Shown here: piece after piece, positions 21,531-30,159 of the stretch
How positions within the stretch are numbered: the stretch's first letter is position 1
Layout: every line of letters begins with the position of its first letter
Assembly: GCF_003989515.1 (NCBI RefSeq)
Contig: NZ_RBLU01000016.1
Location: forward strand, 1-46,952
Source of the DNA: Curtobacterium sp. HSID17257
GTDB lineage: Bacteria; Actinomycetota; Actinomycetes; Actinomycetales; Microbacteriaceae
Reading direction: 5' to 3'
Length of the DNA: 46,952 bases
The notes under the pieces: generated by a model
Databases searched by the model: none
The model's input: the letters and a program-made list of their open reading frames with translations, nothing else
What the model was told of the DNA's origin: nothing
Made by a program: the position numbers and the translations under genes

Positions 21531-22582
21531 ATGCGGGCGCTCTGGAAGCCGGACGCCGGTCCGGGACTGATCATGACCGACCGGCCGGTGCCGGTCCCGA
21601 CCGAGGACGAGGTCCTCGTCCGCGTGCTGCGGACCGGGATCTGCGGGACCGACCTGCACATCGAGCGGTGGGACGACTGGGCCGCGGAGGCCGTGACCGC
21701 ACCGCTCGTTCCCGGCCACGAGTTCTCCGGCGAGGTCGTCGAGGTCGGTGCGGCCGTGCGGGACGTCGCGGTCGGCGACCTCGTGTCCGGCGAGGGCCAC
21801 GTCGTCTGCGGCACCTGCCGGAACTGTCGCGCCGGACGTCGGCAGATGTGCATCCGCACGAAGGGGCTCGGCGTGCAGCGTGACGGCGCGTTCGCGGAGT
21901 ACCTGACGCTGCCCGGCACGAACGTCTGGGTCCACCACGGCCCCGTCGAACCCGAGGTGGGCGCACTCTTCGACCCGCTCGGCAACGCCGTGCACACCGC
22001 GCTCGCGTTCCCCCTGGTCGGCGAGGACGTGCTGGTCACCGGTTGCGGGCCGATCGGCCTCATGGCGATCGCCGTGGCCCGTCACGCCGGGGCGCGCTTC
22101 GTCGTCGGGACCGACGTCAGCCCGGAGCGGCTGCGCATGGCGGAGGGGATGGGCGCCGACCTCGGGGTGGACGTGCGCGACGACGGGGCAGCCGCCGTCC
22201 GCGCCGTGCAGGAGCGGCTCGGCATGCGAGAGGGCTTCGACGTCGGCTTCGAGATGTCCGGGGCGCCGACCGCACTGCCCGCGATGGTCGAGAACATGAA
22301 CCACGGCGGTCGCATCGCGATGCTCGGGCTGCCGAGCGGCCCGATCGCGGTGGACTGGGGCAAGGTCGTCACGCACATGCTCACGGTGAAGGGCATCTAC
22401 GGCCGTGAGATGTTCGAGACGTGGCAGGCGATGAGCTCGATGCTGGCCACGAGTGCGGTCCTGAGAGCGCGCATCGGCTCGATCGTGTCGGCGTGCCACC
22501 CGGCGCGCGACTGGGAGGCGGCGTTCGCCGCGGCGGCGGACGCGGACGGCGGCAAGGTCGTCATCGACTGGACGGAGACCTG

Positions 22583-22583
<1 letters not shown>
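21531..22583 (+). CDS. tdh: L-threonine 3-dehydrogenase
   Basis: Tdh oxidises L-threonine to 2-amino-3-ketobutyrate with NAD and zinc; Kbl, next door, then cleaves it to glycine and acetyl-CoA. The 350-aa protein is a zinc-type MDR dehydrogenase: catalytic zinc ligands in GICGTDLHI and [12 protein letters not shown], four structural-zinc cysteines in [15 protein letters not shown], and the nucleotide fold in [16 protein letters not shown] chose ATG 21531 (MRALWKP, as in E. coli MKALSKL); a GTG at 21522 is an alternative. A weak -10-like CAGGCT (21459-21464) lies upstream. The stop shares a base with the kbl ATG. Confidence 0.97.
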
Positions 22584-23764
<1,181 letters not shown>

Positions 23765-23780
23765 CGCCTCCCGGAACGCA

Positions 23781-23830
23781 ACGTCGGCGGCTGCTCGCAG
23801 GGGCGTACCACTGCGAGGAGCCGCCGACGT
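23781..23830. terminator. Long hairpin between convergent kbl and DUF4383 gene
   Basis: Two 20-nt arms (23781-23800 and 23811-23830) pair with a single G-G mismatch around a 10-nt loop. The outer 12 bp (ACGTCGGCGGCT) are perfect. It lies between convergent genes, as expected of a two-way terminator, although there is no clear T-tract on the plus strand. Confidence 0.75.
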
Positions 23831-23855
23831 GGCGTGTTGCGGGTCCGGCCCTGGT

Positions 23856-24311
23856 TCAGGCGCCGACCGGGCGGCGGCGCTCCCGCGGGAAGACGACGCC
23901 GAGCGCCACCATGCCGATCGCCAGCACCAGGTGCAGCCAGTTGTCCGCCCAGTTCAGCGGGACGAAGTTCGCGCCGGACATCGTGCCCGCCGTGAACAGG
24001 CCGTACACCCACAGCACGAAGTAGACGACGCCGCCGATGACGAGGTACATCCGCGATCCCGTCGCACGGTTCGCCGCGAGCAACCCGACGACACCGAACA
24101 GCAGGTGCACGATGTTGTGCAGGACCGACACCTGGAAGATCCCGAGCAGCATCGCCATCGAGTGGTGACCGGCACCGCCGAGGTCGCCGGAGGTCAGCCC
24201 CGGCACGAACCCGGCGATCCCGACGAGCAGGAACACGATGCCGACGACGAGCGCGACCTTCTGGATCGACGAGCCGGCGTAGCGGTTGGTGGAGGTGGTG
24301 ACGTCACTCAT
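23856..24311 (-). CDS. DUF4383 family membrane protein
   Basis: A 151-aa protein with four predicted membrane helices (about residues 17-34, 62-80, 88-107, 126-142). The signature segments SVLHNIVHLLFG and WADNWLHLVLAIGM identify the DUF4383 family, common in actinobacteria and of unknown function. The paired NxxH-type motifs inside helices could be functional but nothing is known. The ATG at 24311 is preceded, on its strand, by TAACGT with a 7-nt gap, which suggests a leaderless mRNA. It is divergent from fmt and convergent with kbl, so it forms a single-gene unit. Confidence 0.9.
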   Translation of the reverse strand: MSDVTTSTNRYAGSSIQKVALVVGIVFLLVGIAGFVPGLTSGDLGGAGHHSMAMLLGIFQVSVLHNIVHLLFGVVGLLAANRATGSRMYLVIGGVVYFVLWVYGLFTAGTMSGANFVPLNWADNWLHLVLAIGMVALGVVFPRERRRPVGA

Positions 24312-24318
24312 GGTCCGG

Positions 24319-24324
24319 ACGTTA
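24319..24324 (-). promoter_or_regulatory. Candidate -10 box of the DUF4383 gene
   Basis: On the minus strand TAACGT ends 7 nt before the ATG at 24311, the spacing expected if transcription starts at the start codon. No good -35 is seen. Confidence 0.4.
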
Positions 24325-24404
24325 CCCAGCCGGCTCGCAGTCCGTTCCCGGTCGCCCGCGTCCCGCGCGCGTCGGACACCGTCGGGCGTGGGACGATGGT
24401 CCCC

Positions 24405-25340
24405 ATGCGTCTCGTCGTCGCCGGCAGCCCCGCTGCGGCCGTCCCCACCCTCCGACGTCTCGCCGCCTCCGACCACGAGATCGCGGCCGTCCTCACCCGA
24501 CCCCCGACACCCCAGGGGCGGAAGCGTGTCCTCACGCCGACCCCGGTGGCGCAGGTCGCCGAGGAGCTCGGACTGCCCGTCATCGAGGCGACCCGGGTGG
24601 ACGAGGCCGTGACCGCGCAGCTCGTCGACCTGCAGGCCGACCTCGGCGTCATCGTCGCGTACGGTGCGCTCCTCCGTCGTCCCGCCCTCGACGCTCCCCG
24701 CCTCGGCTGGGTCAACCTGCACTTCTCCGACCTGCCGGCGTACCGCGGTGCCGCGCCCGTGCAGCGCGCCGTGATGGCGGGCGACACCCGGACCGCCGCG
24801 ACGGTCTTCCAGCTCGTCGAGGCGCTCGACGCCGGTCCCGTGTACGCCGCCGACCCGTTCGACATCGACCCGGACGCGACCAGCGGAGACGTCCTCGCCG
24901 CGATGGCCGAGTCGGGGGCGGGGACCGTCCTGCGGGTCGTCGACGCCCTGGCCGACGGGAGCGCGGTCGCCACCGAGCAGTCCGGGCCGGTCACCCTCGC
25001 CCCGAAGCCGACCGCCGACGACGCACACGTCACCTTCGACGAACCGGCTCCCGCCGTCCACGCCCGCGTCCGCGGGGTGACGCCCGAGCCCGGCGCGTTC
25101 GCCCACCTCGGCGAGACGCGGGTGAAGATGCTCCGCAGCGCGCTCCTGCCGGGAGGCACGACCTCCTCCGCCCCGCACCTCGCGCCCGGCGCACTCGCAC
25201 TGGTCGACGGTCGGCTGCTCGTCGGGACGGCCGACGTGCCGCTCGTGCTCGCCGAGGTGCAACCGGCAGGCAAGAAGGCGATGGACGGTGCCGCCTGGGC
25301 ACGCGGTCTCGGCTCGCTCGAGGGCGTGGTGCTCGCATGA
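24405..25340 (+). CDS. fmt: Methionyl-tRNA formyltransferase
   Basis: Fmt formylates initiator Met-tRNA using 10-formyl-THF. The 311-aa protein starts MRLVVAGSPAAAVPTL. The catalytic region is VNLHFSDLPAYRGAAPVQ, where the Asn and His of NxH are present. Later comes EALDAGPVYA with the third catalytic residue, Asp. The C-terminal OB-fold domain begins near residue 200. Most relatives have NLHPSLLP; the F and D variants here are typical of Microbacteriaceae-like sequences. ATG 24405 is preceded by GACGAT with a 7-nt gap, a possible weak leaderless promoter. The stop overlaps rsmB by 4 nt. Confidence 0.97.
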   Translation: MRLVVAGSPAAAVPTLRRLAASDHEIAAVLTRPPTPQGRKRVLTPTPVAQVAEELGLPVIEATRVDEAVTAQLVDLQADLGVIVAYGALLRRPALDAPRLGWVNLHFSDLPAYRGAAPVQRAVMAGDTRTAATVFQLVEALDAGPVYAADPFDIDPDATSGDVLAAMAESGAGTVLRVVDALADGSAVATEQSGPVTLAPKPTADDAHVTFDEPAPAVHARVRGVTPEPGAFAHLGETRVKMLRSALLPGGTTSSAPHLAPGALALVDGRLLVGTADVPLVLAEVQPAGKKAMDGAAWARGLGSLEGVVLA

Positions 25341-26887
25341 GCCCGACGAACCAGCCGCCCCGGCAGTCGCGAGCAGACCGCCGACCCCGGCCGACCAGTG
25401 CCCGTCGGGTCGCGTTCGACGTGCTCCGCGCGGTGCAGGTCGACGACGCCTACGCCAACCTGCTCCTGCCCACGCGCATCCGTCGCGCCGGCCTCTCCGC
25501 CCGCGACGCCGCATTCGCCACCGAGCTGACCTACGGGTCGATCCGGATGCTCGGCCGCTACGACGCGATCGTCGGGGTCGCATCCGGTCGCCGGCTCGAC
25601 AACATCGAGTCCGACGTGCTCGACGTGATGCGCCTCGGGGTGCACCAGCTGCTCGGCATGCGCACACCCACGCACGCGGCCGTCTCGGCGACCGTGGAGC
25701 TCGCCCGCGAGGTCGGCGCCCGCCGGGCCACCGGCTTCGTGAACGCCGTTCTGCGGAAGGTCGCCGCCAAGACCGACGACGAGTGGGACGCCCTGGTCAC
25801 CGAGGGGCGGAGCGGCGACGCGCTGCTGGCCACCCGCTGGTCGCACCCGTCGTGGGTGGTCGCTGCGCTCCGGGACGCGCTGGCGGCGGAGCGGTCGCGC
25901 GACGAGCTCGCCGCCCTGCTCGCGGCCGACAACGTCGCGCCGCGCGTGCAGCTCGTCGCGCTCCCGGGGCTCGCCACCGACGAGGACGTCCGCACCGCGA
26001 CGGCCGGCGACGCCGACGACGAGGCAGAGCCGCTCGGACCCGGCACCGTGACCCAGGACGATGACGGTGCCGACGACGGAGCCGGGACCGACGACGACAC
26101 CGGCACCCAGCCTCCCGTCCGGATCCCCGAGGCGGACGCCGGTCCGGTGTCGCCGCTCGGCATCCGCGGGACGACCGGCGACCCCGCTCGGGTCCCCGGT
26201 GTCGCCGCCGGCCGGCTCCGGGTGCAGGACGAGGGGTCGCAGCTCGCGGCCCTCGCCCTCACGCGGTCGTCCGCCGTCCGCCCGGGGGAGCGGTGGCTCG
26301 ACATGTGTGCCGGGCCCGGGGGCAAGGCCGCGCTCCTCGCCGCAGAGGCCGCGCAGGGCGGAGCGACCCTCGTCGCCAACGAGCTCGTCCCCGCTCGCGC
26401 CGGACTGGTGCGCAAGGCACTGTCCACCGTGGCCGACGACGACACCGTCACGGTCGTCGAGGGCGACGGGCGGCGCTTCGGCAAGCCGGGCGACGAGCTG
26501 TTCGACCGGATCCTGCTCGATGCTCCGTGCACCGGGCTCGGCGCGCTCCGCCGGCGTCCCGAGGCGCGGTGGCGCAAGCAGCCCGAGGACGTCCCCGAGC
26601 TCGCGGCGCTCCAGTCCGAGCTGCTCGACGCGGCCGTCCGAGCGCTCGCACCCGGTGGGACCCTGGCGTACGTGACGTGCTCGCCGCACCTGGCCGAGAC
26701 GCGCGGGCAGGTCGACGCGCTCCTGGAGCGGCACGGTGACGTGCTCGAGCAACTCGACACCGCCGACGTGGTCCGGTCGGTGGCGGCCCGGGACCCGCAG
26801 GTCGCCGACGGTCCGACGGCGCAGCTGTGGCCGCACCGGATCGGCACCGACGCCATGTTCGTCGCGCTCCTCCGCCGCCGCGCCTGA
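25337..26887 (+). CDS. rsmB: 16S rRNA m5C methyltransferase RsmB-like (NusB-fused) with acidic insert
   Basis: RsmB methylates a cytosine of 16S rRNA (C967 in E. coli). The 516-aa protein has an N-terminal NusB-like RNA-binding domain (about 20-150), the SAM motif DMCAGPGGKA (322-331) and both catalytic cysteines of the RsmB/Nop2 family, C398 in DAPCTGLG and C448 in VTCSPHL. Residues about 223-270 form an acidic, Gly/Asp/Thr-rich insertion between the NusB and methyltransferase parts, absent from most homologues and probably disordered. ATG 25337 overlaps the fmt TGA by 4 nt. Confidence 0.95.
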   Translation: MSPTNQPPRQSRADRRPRPTSARRVAFDVLRAVQVDDAYANLLLPTRIRRAGLSARDAAFATELTYGSIRMLGRYDAIVGVASGRRLDNIESDVLDVMRLGVHQLLGMRTPTHAAVSATVELAREVGARRATGFVNAVLRKVAAKTDDEWDALVTEGRSGDALLATRWSHPSWVVAALRDALAAERSRDELAALLAADNVAPRVQLVALPGLATDEDVRTATAGDADDEAEPLGPGTVTQDDDGADDGAGTDDDTGTQPPVRIPEADAGPVSPLGIRGTTGDPARVPGVAAGRLRVQDEGSQLAALALTRSSAVRPGERWLDMCAGPGGKAALLAAEAAQGGATLVANELVPARAGLVRKALSTVADDDTVTVVEGDGRRFGKPGDELFDRILLDAPCTGLGALRRRPEARWRKQPEDVPELAALQSELLDAAVRALAPGGTLAYVTCSPHLAETRGQVDALLERHGDVLEQLDTADVVRSVAARDPQVADGPTAQLWPHRIGTDAMFVALLRRRA

Positions 26888-26918
26888 CCCCTTCCGTTCT
26901 GCGGAGGACACGGATCGG

Positions 26919-26924
26919 TAGGGT
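26919..26924 (+). promoter_or_regulatory. -10 box of rpe, leaderless layout
   Basis: TAGGGT ends 6 nt before the GTG start of rpe. Transcription starting about 7 nt after the hexamer would begin at the start codon itself, and no Shine-Dalgarno precedes the GTG, so the mRNA is probably leaderless. Confidence 0.65.
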
Positions 26925-26930
26925 TGGACG

Positions 26931-27590
26931 GTGACGATCCGCATCTCGCCGAGCATCCTGTCCGCCGACTTCGCCAACCTCGAGCGGGAGCTGCACCGCA
27001 TCGAGAGCGCCGACATGGTGCACGTCGACGTGATGGACAACCACTTCGTGCCGAACCTCACGCTCGGCCTGCCGATCGTGCAGCGCCTGCAGGAGGTCTC
27101 GCCGGTGCCGCTCGACGTCCACCTGATGATCACCGACGCGGACGTGCAGGCGCCGAAGTACGCCGAGACGGGTGCCTCGAGCGTCACGTTCCACTTCGAG
27201 GCCGCCGACGACCCGGTGGCCACCGCAGCCGCGATCCGGTCGAACGGTGCCCGTGCCGCTGTCGCCGTGAAGCCCGGCACCCCGATCACGCAGGTGCTCC
27301 ACCACCTCGACGCCTACGACATGATCCTGCTCATGACCGTCGAACCCGGCTTCGGCGGGCAGTCGTTCATGCGGTCCGTGATGCCGAAGCTCGCCGACGC
27401 GCGCGCCGCGGTGGACGCCTCGGGCCTCGACGTCTGGCTCGAGGTCGACGGCGGCATCGCGGTCGACACCGTGCCCGAGGCCGTCCGCAGCGGCGCCGAC
27501 ACGCTCGTGGCCGGATCCGCCGTCTACGGCGGTGAGCCGGCCGAGCGCATCGCCGACCTGCGCGAGGCGGCAGCGGCGGCACGCGCGTGA
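26931..27590 (+). CDS. rpe: Ribulose-phosphate 3-epimerase
   Basis: Rpe interconverts ribulose 5-phosphate and xylulose 5-phosphate in the pentose phosphate pathway. The 219-aa TIM barrel has the family motifs [23 protein letters not shown] (metal and catalytic Asp), LDVHLMI and the phosphate-binding VEPGFGGQ, and LEVDGGI. The GTG at 26931 gives the expected N-terminus ([13 protein letters not shown]). The promoter layout suggests a leaderless mRNA. It sits between rsmB (43 nt upstream) and hisE. The link to histidine genes is that both draw on the ribose-phosphate pool. Confidence 0.98.
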   Translation: MTIRISPSILSADFANLERELHRIESADMVHVDVMDNHFVPNLTLGLPIVQRLQEVSPVPLDVHLMITDADVQAPKYAETGASSVTFHFEAADDPVATAAAIRSNGARAAVAVKPGTPITQVLHHLDAYDMILLMTVEPGFGGQSFMRSVMPKLADARAAVDASGLDVWLEVDGGIAVDTVPEAVRSGADTLVAGSAVYGGEPAERIADLREAAAAARA

Positions 27591-27625
27591 CCGACCAGCT
27601 GGACAGCGTGTCGGAGGCGACCAGC

Positions 27626-27642
27626 GCCTCCCGTCCGGACGG
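27626..27642. repeat. Copy of the GCCTCCCGTC palindromic element upstream of hisE
   Basis: GCCTCCCGTC (27626-27635) overlaps the perfect palindrome CCGTCCGGACGG (27631-27642), as in the priA-tdh gap. It lies between rpe and the hisE promoter and supports treating 27591-27682 as non-coding. Confidence 0.55.
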
Positions 27643-27669
27643 TGCGTCAGCCGTGTCCGCGCAGGACGG

Positions 27670-27675
27670 TAGCCT
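27670..27675 (+). promoter_or_regulatory. -10 box of hisE, leaderless layout
   Basis: TAGCCT is followed by 7 nt and the GTG at 27683. This matches the rpe arrangement and argues that hisE is transcribed from its own start codon. Confidence 0.6.
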
Positions 27676-27682
27676 GGTCCCC

Positions 27683-27946
27683 GTGAAGACGTTCGACGAC
27701 CTGTTCGCGGAGCTGACCGAGAAGGCGCGCACGCGCCCCGAGGGCTCCGGCACCGTCGCCGAACTGGACGCCGGCGTGCACCAGATCGGCAAGAAGATCG
27801 TGGAAGAGGCCGCCGAGGTCTGGATGGCGGCCGAGTACGAGGGCGACGAGCGCACCTCGGAGGAGATCTCGCAGCTGATCTACCACCTCCAGGTGCTCAT
27901 GGTCGCGAAGGGGCTCACCCCGGCGGACGTCTGGCGACATCTGTAG
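27683..27946 (+). CDS. hisE: Phosphoribosyl-ATP diphosphatase
   Basis: HisE removes pyrophosphate from phosphoribosyl-ATP, the second histidine step. From GTG 27683 the protein has 87 residues, the usual length for stand-alone HisE, and starts [11 protein letters not shown] as in mycobacteria. The MazG-like fold shows [18 protein letters not shown] with the metal-binding EExxE/D pattern. A longer frame from GTG 27587 overlaps rpe, but it would add 32 low-complexity residues spanning a repeat element and the -10 box, so I reject it. hisG follows after 75 nt. Confidence 0.93.
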   Translation: MKTFDDLFAELTEKARTRPEGSGTVAELDAGVHQIGKKIVEEAAEVWMAAEYEGDERTSEEISQLIYHLQVLMVAKGLTPADVWRHL

Positions 27947-28021
27947 GCACCCGCCACGAGCGCTCCGGCGCCGTCGCGACCCGCAGAAGTCACCGACCTC
28001 CAGCAGAAAGCAGACCCCCTG

Positions 28022-28861
28022 ATGCTCCGCATCGCCGTGCCCAACAAGGGCTCGCTGTCCGAGACCGCCTCCGAGATGCTCAAGGAGGCCGGGTACGCCG
28101 GTCGCCGTGACCCGAAGGCGCTCCACCTGCTCGACGAGCGCAACGGCGTCGAGTTCTTCTTCCTCCGCCCGCGCGACATCGCGACCTACGTCGGCTCCGG
28201 CGCGCTCGACGTCGGCATCACCGGCCGTGACCTGCTGCTCGACTCCGGGTCGGCGGCGCACGAGGTCGACGCGCTCGGGTTCGCCGACTCGACCTTCCGG
28301 TTCGCCGGCACCCCAGGTCGGTTCACCGAGCTGCAGGACCTCGACGGCGTCCGCGTCGCGACGAGCTACCCGGGTCTCGTGGGGGAGTTCCTCGCCCGGC
28401 ACGGGGTGACCGCGACCCTCGTGAAGCTCGACGGCGCCGTCGAGAGCGCCGTGCGCCTCGGTGTCGCCGACGCCGTGGCCGACGTCGTCTCGACGGGCAG
28501 CACGCTCCGTGCCGCCGGGCTCGAGATCTTCGGTCCGGTCATCCTCGAGTCGACCGCGCTGCTCATCTCGACCGACGAGAGCATCCCGGGCATCGACGTC
28601 CTGCGTCGCCGCCTGCAGGGCGTGCTCGTCGCCCGCGGCTACGTCATGCTCGACTACGACATCCCGACCGACCTGCTGGAGCAGGCCACCGCGGTGGCGT
28701 CGGGCATCGAGTCGCCGACGGTCTCCCCGCTGCACGACCGCGACTGGTCGGCCGTCCGCGTGATGATCCCGCGCGAGGACGCCAACCTCATCATGGACGC
28801 GCTCTACGACCTCGGTGCGCGCGCCATCCTCGTCAGCCCGATCCACGCCGCACGCCTGTGA
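28022..28861 (+). CDS. hisG: ATP phosphoribosyltransferase, long form
   Basis: HisG joins ATP and PRPP to start histidine synthesis and is the feedback-controlled step. The 279-aa protein starts [14 protein letters not shown]. It has the catalytic barrel-like region with [13 protein letters not shown], the PRPP loop [13 protein letters not shown] (about 156-168) and a C-terminal ACT-like regulatory domain (from about 210, ending [14 protein letters not shown]) that binds histidine. The long form needs no HisZ, and none is seen. The start has only a weak AG-rich site. The stop overlaps hisF by 4 nt. Confidence 0.98.
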   Translation: MLRIAVPNKGSLSETASEMLKEAGYAGRRDPKALHLLDERNGVEFFFLRPRDIATYVGSGALDVGITGRDLLLDSGSAAHEVDALGFADSTFRFAGTPGRFTELQDLDGVRVATSYPGLVGEFLARHGVTATLVKLDGAVESAVRLGVADAVADVVSTGSTLRAAGLEIFGPVILESTALLISTDESIPGIDVLRRRLQGVLVARGYVMLDYDIPTDLLEQATAVASGIESPTVSPLHDRDWSAVRVMIPREDANLIMDALYDLGARAILVSPIHAARL

Positions 28862-29694
28862 ACGACGCGGTGCGCCCCGGCGCGACCGGACCCGAGCGCG
28901 ATTCCACCGACAGTGGTGTCGCCGGTGTCGCCGGCGGAGTGTCGGTCCGGGTCGTCCCCTGCCTCGACGTGCAGGGCGGTCGGGTCGTCAAGGGCGTGAA
29001 CTTCCTCGACCTGCAGGACGCCGGCGACCCCGTCGAGCTCGCCGCCCGCTACTACGAGCAGGGCGCCGACGAGCTCACCTTCCTCGACGTCGGAGCGACG
29101 GTCGAGAACCGCGCCACGATGTACGACACCGTGACCCGGACGGCGGAGCAGGTCTTCATCCCGCTCACCGTCGGTGGTGGCGTCCGGAGCGTCGACGACG
29201 TGTCCCGTCTGCAGCAGTGCGGCGCGGACAAGATCGGCGTGAACAGCGCGGCGATCGCCCGGCCGGAGCTCGTCGGCGAGATCGCGGACCGCTTCGGTGC
29301 GCAGGCGGTCGTGCTGTCGCTCGACGTGAAGCGCTCGGACCGGATGCCGTCCGGCTTCGTGGTCACCACGCACGGCGGCCGCACGGAGTCCGACCTCGAC
29401 GCGATCGCGTGGGCACGCGAGGGCGTCGAGCGCGGCGCCGGCGAGCTGCTCGTCAACTCGATCGACGCCGACGGCACGAAGAACGGCTTCGACCTCGAGC
29501 TCATCGCCGCGGTGCGCGCGGTCTCGTCGGTCCCCGTCATCGGCTCGGGAGGCGCTGGTCGCGTCGAGCACTTCGCCCCGGCCGTCGAGTCGGGAGCGGA
29601 CGCCGTGCTCGCCGCCAGCGTCTTCCACCGCGGGGAGATGACCATCGGGGACGTCAAGGCAGCGCTGCGCGCCGCCGGCCACCCCGTCCGCTGA
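28858..29694 (+). CDS. hisF: Imidazole glycerol phosphate synthase cyclase subunit
   Basis: HisF uses ammonia from HisH to convert PRFAR to IGP and AICAR. The barrel has catalytic D in [15 protein letters not shown], the phosphate sites GGGVRS and GSGGAG, and the second catalytic Asp in [13 protein letters not shown]. From GTG 28858 (overlapping the hisG TGA by 4 nt) it has 278 aa, about 25 more than usual. GTG 28939 would give the canonical [11 protein letters not shown] start. The coupling favours the longer form, the family length the shorter one. HisH is not in the window. Confidence 0.97.
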   Translation: MNDAVRPGATGPERDSTDSGVAGVAGGVSVRVVPCLDVQGGRVVKGVNFLDLQDAGDPVELAARYYEQGADELTFLDVGATVENRATMYDTVTRTAEQVFIPLTVGGGVRSVDDVSRLQQCGADKIGVNSAAIARPELVGEIADRFGAQAVVLSLDVKRSDRMPSGFVVTTHGGRTESDLDAIAWAREGVERGAGELLVNSIDADGTKNGFDLELIAAVRAVSSVPVIGSGGAGRVEHFAPAVESGADAVLAASVFHRGEMTIGDVKAALRAAGHPVR

Positions 29695-29718
29695 CACCCG
29701 TCCGCCGACACCCCGCCG

Positions 29719-29724
29719 TAGGCT
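29719..29724 (+). promoter_or_regulatory. -10 box of hisI-trp operon
   Basis: TAGGCT is followed by 9 nt and the ATG of hisI, leaving a leader of at most two or three bases. This leaves no space for a trp attenuator or T-box upstream of hisI-trpE. Confidence 0.6.
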
Positions 29725-29733
29725 AGGAGTCCC

Positions 29734-30159
29734 ATGACCGACAGCACCAGCACCAGCACGGAGGCGGTCCTCGACCGCGCACGGTTCGGGCACGACGGGC
29801 TCCTCCCCGCAGTCGTGCAGGAGGAGTCCTCGAAGGACGTCCTCATGCTCGGCTGGATGGACCGCGAAGCCCTCCGCCGCACCCTCACCGAGGGGCGGGT
29901 GACCTTCTGGTCGCGGTCGCGGCAGGAGTACTGGCGCAAGGGCGACACGTCCGGGCACGCGCAGTACGTCCGGGCCGCGGCACTCGACTGCGACGACGAC
30001 ACCCTGCTCGTCACCGTGCAGCAGGTCGGGGCGGCGTGCCACACCGGTGCGCACAGCTGCTTCGAGGTCGACCCGCTCGACCCGGTGACGGCGTCCGCGC
30101 CGGCCGGAGTCGTGACCGACGCGCACGGAGCGACCACGGCCGTGGAGGAGACCCGATGA
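29734..30159 (+). CDS. hisI: Phosphoribosyl-AMP cyclohydrolase
   Basis: HisI opens the purine ring of phosphoribosyl-AMP, the third histidine step, with zinc. The 141-aa protein contains the family motifs LMLGWMDREALRRT, TFWSRSRQEYWRKG, the metal-binding ALDCDDDTLL and the zinc cysteines in ACHTGAHSCFE. The last 25 residues are a short Ala/Thr tail. The TGA overlaps the trpE ATG by 4 nt, so the histidine gene heads the tryptophan operon, the usual actinobacterial order. Confidence 0.97.
   Translation: MTDSTSTSTEAVLDRARFGHDGLLPAVVQEESSKDVLMLGWMDREALRRTLTEGRVTFWSRSRQEYWRKGDTSGHAQYVRAAALDCDDDTLLVTVQQVGAACHTGAHSCFEVDPLDPVTASAPAGVVTDAHGATTAVEETR

Noticed and set aside
24308-27289. 993-residue minus-strand frame opposite fmt-rsmB-rpe
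   Set aside because: No recognisable motif, lies fully opposite three certain genes; typical of high-GC antisense frames.
29695-29733. trp attenuator or T-box upstream of hisI-trpE
   Set aside because: The gap is 39 nt and the -10 box lies 9 nt before the ATG, so no leader RNA can form.
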